NCBI GenBank assembly: GCA_963756895.1
Contig: CAVWPI010000004.1
Coordinates: 62,001 to 126,000, forward strand
Direction of reading: 5' to 3'
DNA length: 64,000 nt
Source of the DNA: DASUAS01 sp963756895
GTDB taxonomy: Bacteria; Actinomycetota; Acidimicrobiia; IMCC26256; DASPTH01
The notes under the pieces: model-generated
What the model saw: only the letters and a program-made list of their open reading frames with translations
The model's database searches: none
What the model was told of the DNA's origin: nothing
Part shown: one piece after another, positions 1 to 8,461 of the stretch
How the letters are laid out: each line of letters opens with the position of its first letter
Numbering within the stretch: the first letter of the stretch is position 1
Translations under genes and position numbers: made by a program

Positions 1-1407
1 GCCGGCATCTTCCTCGCCGAGGAGCTCGCCACCCTCGACGTGCAGACGCTCACGCTGCTGATCCTGTCGGCGTTCGCGGCGGCGATCATCGGCCGGCTGA
101 AGAGCCTGCCGCTCACGTTCATGGGGGGTCTGCTGATCGGTCTCGTGTTCGAGTTCCAGCAGAACTTCCTGAGCTGGACCGGCCGGTGGACGACGGCACC
201 TCTCGCCATCCCGCAGATCATGCTGTTCCTCGCCTTGCTGTTCCTGCCCCAGGCGCGCATCGAGGGCAAGAAGCTGGTCCGTCAGGTCGCGCCGCGCATC
301 CCGAAGATCCGCACCGCCGCATTGGGCATGGCCATCCTCTTCGTGATCGTGGCCGTCCTCGGGCTCGTGTTCGAGCGCACCGACATCCGCACGCTCACCC
401 TCGCGTTGTTGACCATGCTCATCATGGTGTCGCTCGTCCCGCTCACCGGTTGGTCGAAGCAGATCTCGCTGGCGCAGATCACGTTCGTGGGCGCCGGCGC
501 GTTCGCGTTCCTGCAGTGGGCGCCCAGTCTCGGGACCATCGGTGGCCTGGTGATCGCCTCGCTGTTCGCGATCCCGTTCGGGGTGGCGATGGCCCTCCCG
601 GCGCTGCGATTGCAAGGCCTCTACCTCGCGCTCGCGACCATGGCCTTCGCGCAGATGGCGGCGATCCTGTTCTTCCCGCAACCCGAGATCCTCGGGTTCG
701 ACGGCAAGCCGATCCGCTCGCTCAGCATCCTCGGCTTCGACTTCAGCAAGCCGTTCACGTTCCTCGGCATCGACTTCGACCAGGACGTCGGCACGATGCT
801 CTTCATCGCGGCCGCGCTGGGCGTGGTCGGTGTGCTCGTCGTCTGGCTGCACAAGAGCGCGTTCGGCCGGCGGCTCACGGCGCTGGGTGACAGCCCGGCC
901 GCGTGCGCGACCCTCGGCGTGAACCCGATCGTCACCAAGCTCGGGGTGTTCGTGATCTCGGCCGCCATCGCCGGTTTCGCCGGTGCGCTGCTCGGCGTGT
1001 TCCAGGGCACGGCGACGGTGCAGGACTTCGAGATGCTCCAGGGCCTGGCATACCTGCTGCTGCTCGTGGTCGGTGGCGTCGCGGTGGTCAGCGGTGCGGT
1101 GCTGGGTGGCACGGTGTTCACGCTGTTCGCGTGGATCCCGACGATCCTGCCGAACTGGGCGTGGCTCACCACCTTCGGTACGTGGCAGCAGCGCCTCGGC
1201 CCCGGCCTCGCCGGCATCGGCATCGGGCGTCAGCCGTCCGGCATCATCCCGACGGTGGGGGAGGACCTGCGCTCCCAGAACGCGCGCAAGCGCGCCGAGC
1301 GCGAGAAGCTCGCGGCCGGCGGTCCGCCGTCCGATGGCTTGTCGCCCCCGACGTCGTCGCCGACCGCCACCGTCCCCGAGGCGTCGGTCCCGTCGCCCGG
1401 CGCCTGA
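1..1407 (+). CDS. Branched-chain amino acid ABC transporter permease, LivH-LivM fusion (5' partial)
   Basis: This is the membrane-spanning part of a Liv-type importer. The reading frame is open from base 1, so the start lies upstream. The first 55 or so residues look like the last helices of a LivH permease, including the stretch AAAIIGRLKSLPLTF. After a short hydrophobic link a complete LivM-type permease follows, with about nine membrane segments and the EAA-like loop GDSPAACATLGVNP, which should contact the ATPase. The last 60 residues are a cytosolic tail rich in Pro, Ser and charged residues. Fused LivHM permeases are known in actinobacteria. No ATPase or binding protein lies next to it here, so those partners are probably upstream. 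The substrate could be any small carboxylate or amide. Confidence 0.85.
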   Translation, partial: AGIFLAEELATLDVQTLTLLILSAFAAAIIGRLKSLPLTFMGGLLIGLVFEFQQNFLSWTGRWTTAPLAIPQIMLFLALLFLPQARIEGKKLVRQVAPRIPKIRTAALGMAILFVIVAVLGLVFERTDIRTLTLALLTMLIMVSLVPLTGWSKQISLAQITFVGAGAFAFLQWAPSLGTIGGLVIASLFAIPFGVAMALPALRLQGLYLALATMAFAQMAAILFFPQPEILGFDGKPIRSLSILGFDFSKPFTFLGIDFDQDVGTMLFIAAALGVVGVLVVWLHKSAFGRRLTALGDSPAACATLGVNPIVTKLGVFVISAAIAGFAGALLGVFQGTATVQDFEMLQGLAYLLLLVVGGVAVVSGAVLGGTVFTLFAWIPTILPNWAWLTTFGTWQQRLGPGLAGIGIGRQPSGIIPTVGEDLRSQNARKRAEREKLAAGGPPSDGLSPPTSSPTATVPEASVPSPGA

Positions 1408-1422
1408 CCCGTCTGGTGGGGG

Positions 1423-2563
1423 TTAGGCGAGCTCGGCCTTGATCTCGTCGGTGTGCTCACCCAGACCGGGGCTGGGCCGTACCGTCACCCGCTCGTCGAA
1501 CCTGACCGCGGGACTCGGGTGCAGGATCTCACCCACCTCGGGGTGGACGTCGCGCACGAGGTAGCCCGGCGAGATCTGTTCGATGAGCGCGGGCAGGTCG
1601 TCGATGTCGGCGACCGCCGCGTGGGGGACGCCCTGCTCGGTGAGGCGCGCCGTCACCTCGGCGGTGCTGAGCGCAGCGAGTTGCGCGCCGATCTCCTTCA
1701 TCAACGGTCCGCCGTTGCGACCGCGCTGTTGGGGCGAGTCGTAGTCGGCGTGGCCGACGAGGTCGTCGCGACCGGTGGCGCGCAGCAGCCCGTTCCACTG
1801 CGGCGTGGTGACGGTGATCATCGCCACGTAGCCGTCCGCGGTCGGGGTGAGGCGGAACGTGCGTGACTGTGGAGGGAGTCGGTCGAACTCGCCCTGCAGG
1901 CTCACGTTGGTGGTGACGTCGGGCCAGAGGAACGAGAGCCCGGCGTGGAGCATCGGCACCTCGATCACCTGGCCGCGCCCGGTGCGGTCGCGCTCGAACA
2001 GCGCCGCGGTGATCGCCTGCGCGGCGGTGAGACCGGTGACCTTGTCGACCACCGCCTGCTGGACCAGGACGGGCACGCCGGTGCGGAGGTCCGCCTGGTT
2101 GGCGCCGAACCCGGTCATCGCCTGGATCACGTGGTCGTACGCCGGTGCGTCGGCGAGCTCGGAGTCGGACGGGAAGCCGCGGAGCGCGGCGTAGATCAGC
2201 CGCGGGTGTTCGGCCACGAGATCCTCGGCGACGAAGCCGAACGCGCGGCATGACCGTGGGCCGGAAGTTCTCGACCAGCACGTCGGCGGTGGCGACCAGC
2301 TTGCGGAGGACGGCGAGATCGTCGGCGTCGTTGAAGTCGAGGGCGATCGAGCGCTTCCCCCAGTTCGCGTTCACGAAGTAGGCGGAGGTGCCACCGCGGC
2401 TCGAGCCGACGTGGCGCAGGATGTCGCCGACCGGGGGCCGCTCCACCTTGATCACGTCGGCCCCCTGCTGGGCGAGGACCATCGTGGCGAATGGCCCCGA
2501 CAGGTTCATGGTGAGGTCGACGATCCGCACGCCTGCCAGCGGACCGGAAGCTGCTTCGGTCAT
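1423..2563 (-). CDS. CaiB/BaiF family CoA-transferase, frameshifted
   Basis: This is a class III CoA-transferase, which moves CoA between acyl groups through an enzyme-bound aspartyl-CoA. The N-terminal part (2563 to about 2250) carries the family opening GVRIVDLTMNLSGPFA, the segment GADVIKVERP and the nucleotide-binding-like loop. The second part (about 2250 to 1423) continues with VAEHPRLIYAALRGFP and the C-terminal lobe. The join needs one base removed near 2250, where an extra G follows a CGC codon. Both parts are well conserved, so a sequence error is more likely than decay. It is divergent from the acyl-CoA dehydrogenase at 2633, which suggests a shared role in CoA-ester breakdown. The acyl substrate cannot be told. 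Confidence 0.8.
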
Positions 2564-2632
2564 CGCCGCACCCTATTCCGCACGTACTCTGCGCGGTCGA
2601 CCGGAGACGGCGACGAAGACGAGAGGAACGCC

Positions 2633-3796
2633 GTGACCACCATCGACGAGGACGCCGCGCTCGACCGGATGCTCGACACGCTCGAGCGCTGGCTCTCGAG
2701 CGAGGTCGTGCCCAACGTGCTCGATCTCGAGCACGCCGACGAGTACCCGCGCGAGATGGTCGAGCAGATGCGCGAGTTCGGTCTGTTCGCGGCCACCATC
2801 CCCGAGGAGTACGGCGGTCTCGGACTCGGCGCCAGCGCGTACGTGCGCATCGTCGAGGCCGTCGCGCGCGCGTGGATGTCGCTCACCGGCGTCGTGAACA
2901 CCCACCTCATGGTCGCGGAGCTCGTGCGGCGCTACGGCACGCAGGAGCAGCGCGAGCACTTCCTCCCGCAACTTGCGGCTGCCGAGCTGCGCGGTGGGCT
3001 CGCGCTGACCGAGCCCGACTGCGGCACCGACCTGCAGGCGGTGCGCACCACCGCGACGCGCGCCGACGGTGTCTACGTGCTGCGCGGGACGAAGATGTGG
3101 ATCACGAACGCGCACGAGGGCAACTGCCTCGCGGTCCTCACCAAGACCGACGTCGGCGCCGAGCCGCGCCATCGCGGGATGTCGTTGTTCATCGTGCCGA
3201 AGACGCTCGGCTACACGGTGACCCGCAAGCTCGGGAAGCTCGGCTACAAGGGCATCGACACCTGCGAGGTGGTGTTCGACGACGTCGTCGTCCCCGAGGA
3301 CCACCTGCTCGGCGGGGTGGAGGGGCGCGGCTTCCACCAGGCCGTGGGCGCGCTCGAGCTGGGGCGCATCAACATCGCCGCGCGCGGGGTGGGCGTCGCC
3401 GACGCCGCGCTGCGGGCGTCGCTCGCGTACGCGCAACAGCGCCACACGATGGGCAAGCCGATCGTGGAGCACCAGGCGATCGCGTCGAAGCTGGCCGACA
3501 TGGCCTGCCGGGTCGAGTCGGCCCGCCTCCTCACCCACAAGGCGGCCGGCGCGTTCGACCGCGGCGAGCGGTGCGACATGGAGGCGGGGATGGCCAAGCT
3601 GGTGGCGTCCGAGGCTGCGCTGGAGAACGCCACCGAGGCCATGCGGATCCACGGCGCGTACGGCTACTCCACCGAGGACCACGTGGAGCGCTACTACCGC
3701 GACGCCCCGCTCCTGTGCATCGGCGAGGGCACCAACGAGATCCAGCGGATCACCATCGCCCGCCAGCTCGTCTCCCGGAGCACCCCGCCCGCCTGA
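2633..3796 (+). CDS. Acyl-CoA dehydrogenase
   Basis: This flavoenzyme introduces the alpha-beta double bond into an acyl-CoA. The length of 387 residues is typical. The FAD/substrate loop LTEPDCGTDL lies near residue 125 and WITNA near 155. The C-terminal segment GEGTNEIQR contains the glutamate position used as catalytic base in short-chain enzymes, and RYYRDA precedes it. I chose GTG at 2633 because the protein aligns from there and GAGAGGAA lies upstream; the frame stays open further upstream without family similarity. The divergent CoA-transferase at 1423-2563 is a likely partner. Chain length or branching of the substrate cannot be read from the sequence. Confidence 0.9.
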   Translation: MTTIDEDAALDRMLDTLERWLSSEVVPNVLDLEHADEYPREMVEQMREFGLFAATIPEEYGGLGLGASAYVRIVEAVARAWMSLTGVVNTHLMVAELVRRYGTQEQREHFLPQLAAAELRGGLALTEPDCGTDLQAVRTTATRADGVYVLRGTKMWITNAHEGNCLAVLTKTDVGAEPRHRGMSLFIVPKTLGYTVTRKLGKLGYKGIDTCEVVFDDVVVPEDHLLGGVEGRGFHQAVGALELGRINIAARGVGVADAALRASLAYAQQRHTMGKPIVEHQAIASKLADMACRVESARLLTHKAAGAFDRGERCDMEAGMAKLVASEAALENATEAMRIHGAYGYSTEDHVERYYRDAPLLCIGEGTNEIQRITIARQLVSRSTPPA

Positions 3797-3851
3797 GCCG
3801 CTGCGGGCAGTGGTGCCCCTCCATCTCCTAGGGTTTGCGCATGGTGGCGAC

Positions 3852-4238
3852 ATGACGGCTTCGGTGCGCCGGCGCACTCCGTTCCGTCGCGCAGCCCTGG
3901 CGCTCGGCGCCCTCGCCCTGCTCGCTCTCCTCGCGGTCGCGGCCCTGCTGCTCGGCGGTGCCTTCGGCGACCGGGCCGAGCCGGCTGCCTCCGAGGTCCA
4001 CCACACCGCGATGACGGCGGCGAGCGGACACGACCACGCCGCGTCCGCCGTCCACGGGTTGCGCCAGCAGCCGTCGACCCGCGCCCGCAGCGAAGTCTTC
4101 GCGGTGCTCGCCACGGCCGTGGCCCTCGCGGCATGGGCGTTCCAGCGCCTCCGCTTGGCGCGTGCCGGACACGCCCGCGCACTCCGCATCGTCGGGCTGC
4201 CACCCGGCCGCGCTCCTCCAGCACTCCGCATCGTGTGA
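3852..4238 (+). CDS. Small His-rich membrane protein, function unknown
   Basis: I do not recognise this protein. The start at 3852 gives 128 residues: an Arg-rich N-terminus, a strong helix near residues 14-36 and a second hydrophobic segment near 75-90. Between them is a loop with six histidines (HHTAMTAASGHDH and nearby), which could bind a metal. The C-terminus is basic and contains ALRIV twice, encoded by a 14-base direct repeat. It ends just before a hairpin and precedes a winged-helix regulator. It could be a small metal-related membrane protein, but nothing beyond composition supports that. Confidence 0.5.
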   Translation: MTASVRRRTPFRRAALALGALALLALLAVAALLLGGAFGDRAEPAASEVHHTAMTAASGHDHAASAVHGLRQQPSTRARSEVFAVLATAVALAAWAFQRLRLARAGHARALRIVGLPPGRAPPALRIV

Positions 4239-4240
4239 AC

Positions 4241-4258
4241 CGGCGGCTCGTGCCGCCG
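4241..4258 (+). terminator. GC-rich hairpin after the His-rich membrane protein
   Basis: A perfect 7-base stem (CGGCGGC pairing with GCCGCCG around TCGT) begins two bases after the stop at 4238. There is no T-run, so termination is only suggested by position. Confidence 0.35.
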
Positions 4259-4307
4259 CTCCCCTTGATGGTCGACGCGCCTTCCGGCGCGCTACCGAGG
4301 AGTTCGC

Positions 4308-4910
4308 ATGCGATCCCCGAGTGCTTCCGCAGTCGCCCTCGTCGAACCGATGACGACGGTTCCTGCGGTCACCATGGATGCAGCCATCTGCGTCCGTCCG
4401 TTCCGATTCGATCCCGAGTTGACCGTGGAGGTCCCCGTCGTCCGGTGGCCCGACGCGGCCGCGGCGCGTGAGCGTCACGCCCGGGCCGGCACGCCGTGCC
4501 TGCTCGTGGTGGGCGCCACCGATCGCGCGCCCACCCGTTGGGCGGAGCTGGAGGACTGGGTGCGCGAGACGGCGCCACGCGCCGAATTCGTCACCCGCGC
4601 GGTGACGGTCGCCCGTCGGGCCGACCTGTTGCAGCGTCCCCGGCTCGACCACACACGCGTGGTCCGCTTCCGCGACCGCACCGTGGTGGTCCCCGAGACC
4701 CAGGCCCGCCTCGTCGGCCTGCTCGTGGAACGATTCGGCGAGACCGTCGCCGACGCCGAGATCCGTGCCCTGTGCGACGGACGCGGCGTCAGCACCCACA
4801 ACGAGGCGGTGAAGACCGCACTGCGCCGGCTGAAGGACACGCTGGCGCCGCTCGGACTGCACCTCGCGCGGGTGCGGGCGGCGGGGTACCTGCTCGACCG
4901 CGCCGACTGA
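4308..4910 (+). CDS. Winged-helix DNA-binding protein (OmpR/PhoB-type C-terminal domain)
   Basis: The protein has 200 residues. Residues 1-105 form an unrecognised domain with CLLVVGATD, possibly a degenerate receiver-like fold that lacks the phospho-acceptor pattern. Residues 110-198 match the OmpR/PhoB effector domain: a beta strand pair around VVRFRDRTVVVPETQARLV, a recognition helix with NEAVKTALRRLKDTL, and the wing VRAAGYLLD. It is likely a cytoplasmic transcription factor. ATG at 4308 has GAGGAG about 6 bases upstream. It lies just upstream of a perfect inverted repeat at 4960-4985, so it may act there, although OmpR-type proteins usually bind direct repeats. Confidence 0.7.
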   Translation: MRSPSASAVALVEPMTTVPAVTMDAAICVRPFRFDPELTVEVPVVRWPDAAAARERHARAGTPCLLVVGATDRAPTRWAELEDWVRETAPRAEFVTRAVTVARRADLLQRPRLDHTRVVRFRDRTVVVPETQARLVGLLVERFGETVADAEIRALCDGRGVSTHNEAVKTALRRLKDTLAPLGLHLARVRAAGYLLDRAD

Positions 4911-4959
4911 GGCGCGGCCCGACACCCTGAGGCTCCGCGATTCTCCTCCGGGCCGGCAC

Positions 4960-4985
4960 AATGAACAAGTGCTACCTTGTTCATT
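4960..4985. promoter_or_regulatory. Perfect 10-base inverted repeat, probable operator of the SDR-queA-like operon
   Basis: The arms aatgaacaag and cttgttcatt are perfectly complementary around the 6-base centre tgctac. The repeat ends 25 bases before the ATG at 5011, whose Shine-Dalgarno AGGAGG is at 5001-5006. It is AT-rich in a very GC-rich setting. The geometry suits a dimeric repressor such as a TetR, MarR or ArsR-type protein. The winged-helix genes at 4308 and 6868 are candidate binders. Confidence 0.6.
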
Positions 4986-5010
4986 ATCACGTCGACCCGG
5001 AGGAGGAGCC

Positions 5011-5792
5011 ATGACCGCACCGACCCACCCGACCCACCCCGCCCGCCTCAGCCACCCCGCCCAGCCCGCCGAGCCCGTCCGCCCCGTCGGGAGTGCGGTG
5101 GCGATCGTCACCGGCGCCTCCCAGGGTCTCGGTCTCGCGCTCGCCGACGCGCTCGCCGACCGGGGCTGGGCCCTCGTCGTCGACGCCCGGCGAACCGATC
5201 GGCTCGACGCCGCGGTCGCCCGCCTCGCGCCCCGCACCAGCGTCGTCGGCGTCGCCGGCGACGTCACCGACCCGGCGCACCGCGCCGAACTGGCCCGCGC
5301 CGCCGCCTCGCTGGGCACCGTCGGCCTGCTCGTCAACAACGCGAGCACCCTGGGCGCGAGCCCGCTCCCCGAGCTCGACGCCATCGCCCCCGAGACGTTG
5401 CTGCGCATCTTCGACGTGAACGTCGTGGCACCGATCGCGTTGGTGCACGACCTCGGCGAGCTCCTCGACGAGCGCGCCACCGTCGTGAACATCACCTCCG
5501 ATGCCGCGGTCGAGCCCTACCTCGGGTGGGGTGGCTACGGCGCGTCGAAGGCGGCGCTCGAGCATGCGAGCCGGGTGCTGGCGGTCGAACGCCCCGACCT
5601 CCGCGTCCTGGTGGTGGATCCGGGCGACATGCGCACCGAGATGCACCAGGACGCATTCCCCGGCGAGGACATCTCCGATCGCCCCGAGCCCGAGGCGCGT
5701 GTCCCGCGCTGCTCGCGCTGGTCGAGGGCGACGAGCCGAGCGGCCGCTACGAGGCGAGCGCCTTGGTGGCGGCGGGATCGAGGGAGTCATGA
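5011..5792 (+). CDS. Short-chain dehydrogenase/reductase, frameshifted near the 3' end
   Basis: This is a classical SDR, an NAD(P)-dependent oxidoreductase with a Rossmann fold. It has the glycine motif TGASQGLGLA near residue 36, NNAS near 110, the catalytic serine region NITSDAAVEP, and YGASK with the Tyr and Lys of the active site. A Pro/His-rich 28-residue leader precedes the fold. The frame breaks near 5704, inside a run of C: adding one base after EARVP restores the ending ALLALVEGDEPSGRYEASALV and a stop at 5792. That stop overlaps the next start as ATGA. It is the first gene of an operon with a QueA-like enzyme and a SufR-like regulator. Its substrate is unknown. Confidence 0.8.
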
Positions 5793-6871
5793 TCGAGACC
5801 ACCGACACCGCCGCGCGTCCTCTCGGCTTCGTGCTCGACCCCGGTCACGAAGCCCACCAGCCGCCCGAGGTCGTCGCCGGTCGACGCGACCGGGTCCGGC
5901 TGCTCGTCAGCGCCGGTGACGCCCCGCCGGTACCAGCGCGCTTCGAGGCGCTGGGTGAATTCCTCTCGGCCGGCGACCTCCTCGTCGTCAACACCTCGGC
6001 CACCGTGCCCGCCGCGGTCGATGCCCGGATGCCCGATGGCGATCCCGTCGTCGTGCACTTCTCCGGCGAGCTCCCGGGCGGGCTGCTCCTGGTCGAGGTC
6101 CGCCAGCCCGCGCACGGCACCACCGCACCGCGCGTCGTCGAGCGACCCGTCGAGCTCGATCTCCTCGGGCTCGGTCGGGCGCAGCTCCACGCGCGCTTCG
6201 CGGACTCACGGCGTCTGTGGCTCGCGACCGCCACGTTCGACGGTGGCGCGGGCCTGCTCGACTTCCTCGACGCGCACGGCCGCCCGATCCGCTACCGGCA
6301 CGTCCCGCGTGAATGGCCGATCGAGGCCTACCAGACGGTGTTCGCGCGTGAACCGGGCAGCGTCGAGATGCCCAGCGCGGCGCGTCCGTTCTCGACCGAG
6401 CTCGTCACCGACCTGGTCGGGCGGGGGATCGGCATCGCACCGCTCGTCCTGCACACCGGCGTGTCATCGCTCGAGGGTGAGGAACGGCCCTACCCCGAGT
6501 GGTACCGGGTCCCGCGCGCCACCGCGACCGCGATCGACACGACGCGACAGAATGGCGGGCGAGTGATCGCCATCGGCACCACCGTCGTCCGCGCACTGGC
6601 CACCGTCACCGACGACCGCGGCGTCGTGCACCCTGGCGAAGGCTGGACCGACCTGATGGTCACCGCCGATACGCCGGTGCGCTCGCTCGACGGGCTGCTC
6701 ACCGGGTGGCACGAACCGGAGTCGACGCACCTGATGATGCTCGAGTCGTTCGCGTCGCGCGACGTGCTCGCGGCGGCGTACACCGCCGCTCTCGACGCGG
6801 GGTACCTGTGGCACGAGTTCGGCGACAGCCACCTCATCCTGCGCGGCCTCCGGGCCGACGGTGCCGCGTGA
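5789..6871 (+). CDS. queA: S-adenosylmethionine:tRNA ribosyltransferase-isomerase-like protein
   Basis: The QueA family adds an epoxycyclopentane ring from SAM to 7-aminomethyl-7-deazaguanine in tRNA. The 360-residue length fits. Signature segments are DLLVVNTSATVPAA near residue 69, RPIRYRHVPREWPIEAYQTVF near 170, EMPSAARPFS, HTGVSSLEGEE and GTTVVRALATV. The start at 5789 is fixed by an ATGA overlap with the SDR, and the stop overlaps the next GTG. No tgt or queG partner lies in the window, so the role in queuosine synthesis is inferred from the family only. Actinobacterial copies like this, paired with an SDR, may have a different substrate. Confidence 0.75.
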   Translation: MIETTDTAARPLGFVLDPGHEAHQPPEVVAGRRDRVRLLVSAGDAPPVPARFEALGEFLSAGDLLVVNTSATVPAAVDARMPDGDPVVVHFSGELPGGLLLVEVRQPAHGTTAPRVVERPVELDLLGLGRAQLHARFADSRRLWLATATFDGGAGLLDFLDAHGRPIRYRHVPREWPIEAYQTVFAREPGSVEMPSAARPFSTELVTDLVGRGIGIAPLVLHTGVSSLEGEERPYPEWYRVPRATATAIDTTRQNGGRVIAIGTTVVRALATVTDDRGVVHPGEGWTDLMVTADTPVRSLDGLLTGWHEPESTHLMMLESFASRDVLAAAYTAALDAGYLWHEFGDSHLILRGLRADGAA

Positions 6872-7530
6872 CCACCAGGACCGGCACCGGTGAGGTCGCG
6901 CGCCTGCCGGTCGGACGGCGCGCCGTCCTCTACGCGGTCCGTCGGCGCGGCGAGGCGACCGCTGACCAGGTGGCGGAGCAGCTCGACATCACGGTGAGCG
7001 GCGCGCGGCAACACCTCACTGCGCTCGCCCATGACGGCCTGGTCGAGTCGAGTGAGCTGCCGTCGCCGCAGGGCCGACGCGGCCGGCGCACGCTCGTGTA
7101 CTCCGTGACCGGCGCCGCCGACGCGTACTTCCCGAAGGCATACGGCGAGCTGACCAACGAGCTGCTCGGGTACGTCGCCGACACCGACCGCGAGTTGCTC
7201 GACCAGTTGTTCGCCAAGCGACGCGAGGCGCGCATCGACGGCGCGCGCCGGCGCCTGGCCTCGAAGCGCACGTTGCGCACCAAGGTGGCCGAGCTCACCC
7301 GCATCCTCGACGAGGACGGCTACCTCGCGAGTTGGGAGCAGGCCGAGCCCGGCGTGTTCCGCATCGTCGAGCACAACTGCGCGATCTGGGCGGTGGCCGA
7401 ACGCTACGGCCAGGCGTGCACCAGCGAGCTCGAGTTCATCCGCACGGTCCTCGACGGCGCCGACGTCGAGCGCGTCCAGCACATGGTGGCGGGCGCCCGG
7501 CGGTGCGCGTACGAGGTTCGGGCCCGCTAG
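6868..7530 (+). CDS. SufR-like winged-helix transcriptional regulator with C-terminal cysteines
   Basis: This is a 220-residue DNA-binding protein. Residues 10-75 form a winged helix (ATADQVAEQLDITVSGARQHL). The C-terminal half has cysteines in HNCAIW, GQAC and ARRC, with 12 residues between the first two. This matches the iron-sulfur-binding pattern of SufR-type repressors, which sense Fe-S status. The GTG start at 6868 overlaps the stop of the queA-like gene, so it is translationally coupled. It could control its own operon through the inverted repeat at 4960-4985. No suf genes are nearby, so the regulated process is open. Confidence 0.7.
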   Translation: MTTRTGTGEVARLPVGRRAVLYAVRRRGEATADQVAEQLDITVSGARQHLTALAHDGLVESSELPSPQGRRGRRTLVYSVTGAADAYFPKAYGELTNELLGYVADTDRELLDQLFAKRREARIDGARRRLASKRTLRTKVAELTRILDEDGYLASWEQAEPGVFRIVEHNCAIWAVAERYGQACTSELEFIRTVLDGADVERVQHMVAGARRCAYEVRAR

Positions 7531-7591
7531 CGGGCGTTGCCAGTCAACCGGTTGCGGGTAGAAACGTCGGGACCCCACTCCGGAGGTTCCC

Positions 7592-8017
7592 ATGTCCGAG
7601 ACTCCGCCGCCGCTCGGTCCCGTCCAGCTCGTCATGATCCCTTCGTCCGATCCCGACCGCTCGGTCGAGTTCTACCGGTCGCTCGGCTTCGAGGCCCGCA
7701 ACGAGCAGCCATGGGGCGACGGCTTCCGTTGGGTGGAGCTCTACCCGACCACCGGCCACACCGGGCTCGCGCTCGTGCCCCCGTCGTCGTCGCAACCGTG
7801 GCCGAAGCCGACCGCCTTCATCGTGCACACCGACGACGTCGAAGCGACGCGGAAGTGGATGTCGACGAACGGCTACGAGGTCGACGACGCCGTCGCGCGT
7901 GACGGCGGTGACGTCCCGATCGACATCGGCGCCGTCCATCTGACCGATCCGTTCCCGCCCATGTTCTGGTTGCGCGATCCCGACGGCAACGGCGTGCTCG
8001 TGATCCAGCCCGGCTGA
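7592..8017 (+). CDS. VOC (glyoxalase/bleomycin-resistance fold) family protein
   Basis: This 141-residue single-module vicinal oxygen chelate protein opens with VQLVMIPSSDPDRSVEFYRSLGFE. It shows the paired beta-alpha-beta pattern and ends with MFWLRDPDGNGVLVI. VOC proteins bind a divalent metal between modules and act in glyoxalase, dioxygenase or resistance reactions, so no specific reaction can be named. ATG at 7592 has CGGAGG at 7581-7586. It is separated from the regulator upstream by 61 bases containing the palindrome caaccggttg. Confidence 0.75.
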   Translation: MSETPPPLGPVQLVMIPSSDPDRSVEFYRSLGFEARNEQPWGDGFRWVELYPTTGHTGLALVPPSSSQPWPKPTAFIVHTDDVEATRKWMSTNGYEVDDAVARDGGDVPIDIGAVHLTDPFPPMFWLRDPDGNGVLVIQPG

Positions 8018-8021
8018 GGGC

Positions 8022-8177
8022 TCAGAGGTCGCTCAGCACCTCGTTCCACTCGCGGAGGTACCAGCGCCCGACCAGGCCACTGGTGACGAAGGGGAACTCG
8101 TCGACGCGTGCCCGGGGGACGAGGATGAGCTCGAGCGCGTCGGGGCCGGATTCGTAGAACGTGACGTAGAGGGCCAT
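8022..8177 (-). CDS. Small conserved-looking protein, 51 residues, function unknown
   Basis: Read on the minus strand from ATG at 8177 to TGA at 8022, this frame gives a compact protein. It starts MALYVTFYESGPDALEL and ends LREWNEVLSDL. It has a plausible alternation of strands and a final helix, and it fills the space between two plus-strand genes. I do not recognise a family. The support is the sensible amino acid composition and its fit to the otherwise empty gap. Confidence 0.5.
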   Translation of the reverse strand: MALYVTFYESGPDALELILVPRARVDEFPFVTSGLVGRWYLREWNEVLSDL

Positions 8178-8212
8178 GCCCAGAGTCTTGCCGACGCGGG
8201 TACCGTCGTCAG

Positions 8213-8461
8213 ATGGCCGATGACAGGGACATCATCAAGCAGATCGACGCGCTGGTCGACGAGGAGCACGCGCTGGAGCGGGCGCACGGCGACGCCAACT
8301 CGTTGAGCAAGGACGAGAAGGCGCGGTTGCGCGACCTCGAGGTGCAGCTCGACCAGCTGTGGGACCTGCTCCGGCAACGGCGGGCGCGGCGCGGCGCCGG
8401 GCTCGATCCCGACGACGCCGAGACCCGCGACCCGTCGACGGTCGAGGGCTATCGGCAATGA
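8213..8461 (+). CDS. DUF2630 family protein
   Basis: This is an 82-residue, highly charged helical protein. It has the family pattern IDALVDEEHALE near residue 10, then LRDLEVQLDQLWDLLRQRRARR and the end VEGYRQ. DUF2630 proteins are small, cytoplasmic and widespread in actinobacteria, with no assigned function. The long helix with heptad-like leucines suggests a coiled coil. The ATG at 8213 is the only sensible start. The stop overlaps the next ATG (ATGA at 8458), so it is co-translated with the DUF5996 protein. Confidence 0.85.
   Translation: MADDRDIIKQIDALVDEEHALERAHGDANSLSKDEKARLRDLEVQLDQLWDLLRQRRARRGAGLDPDDAETRDPSTVEGYRQ

Noticed and set aside
7522..7554. Palindromes gcccgctagcgggc and caaccggttg after the SufR-like gene, as operators.
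   Set aside because: The first spans the stop codon and has no loop. Both are short GC-rich dyads expected by chance here, and no promoter evidence supports them.
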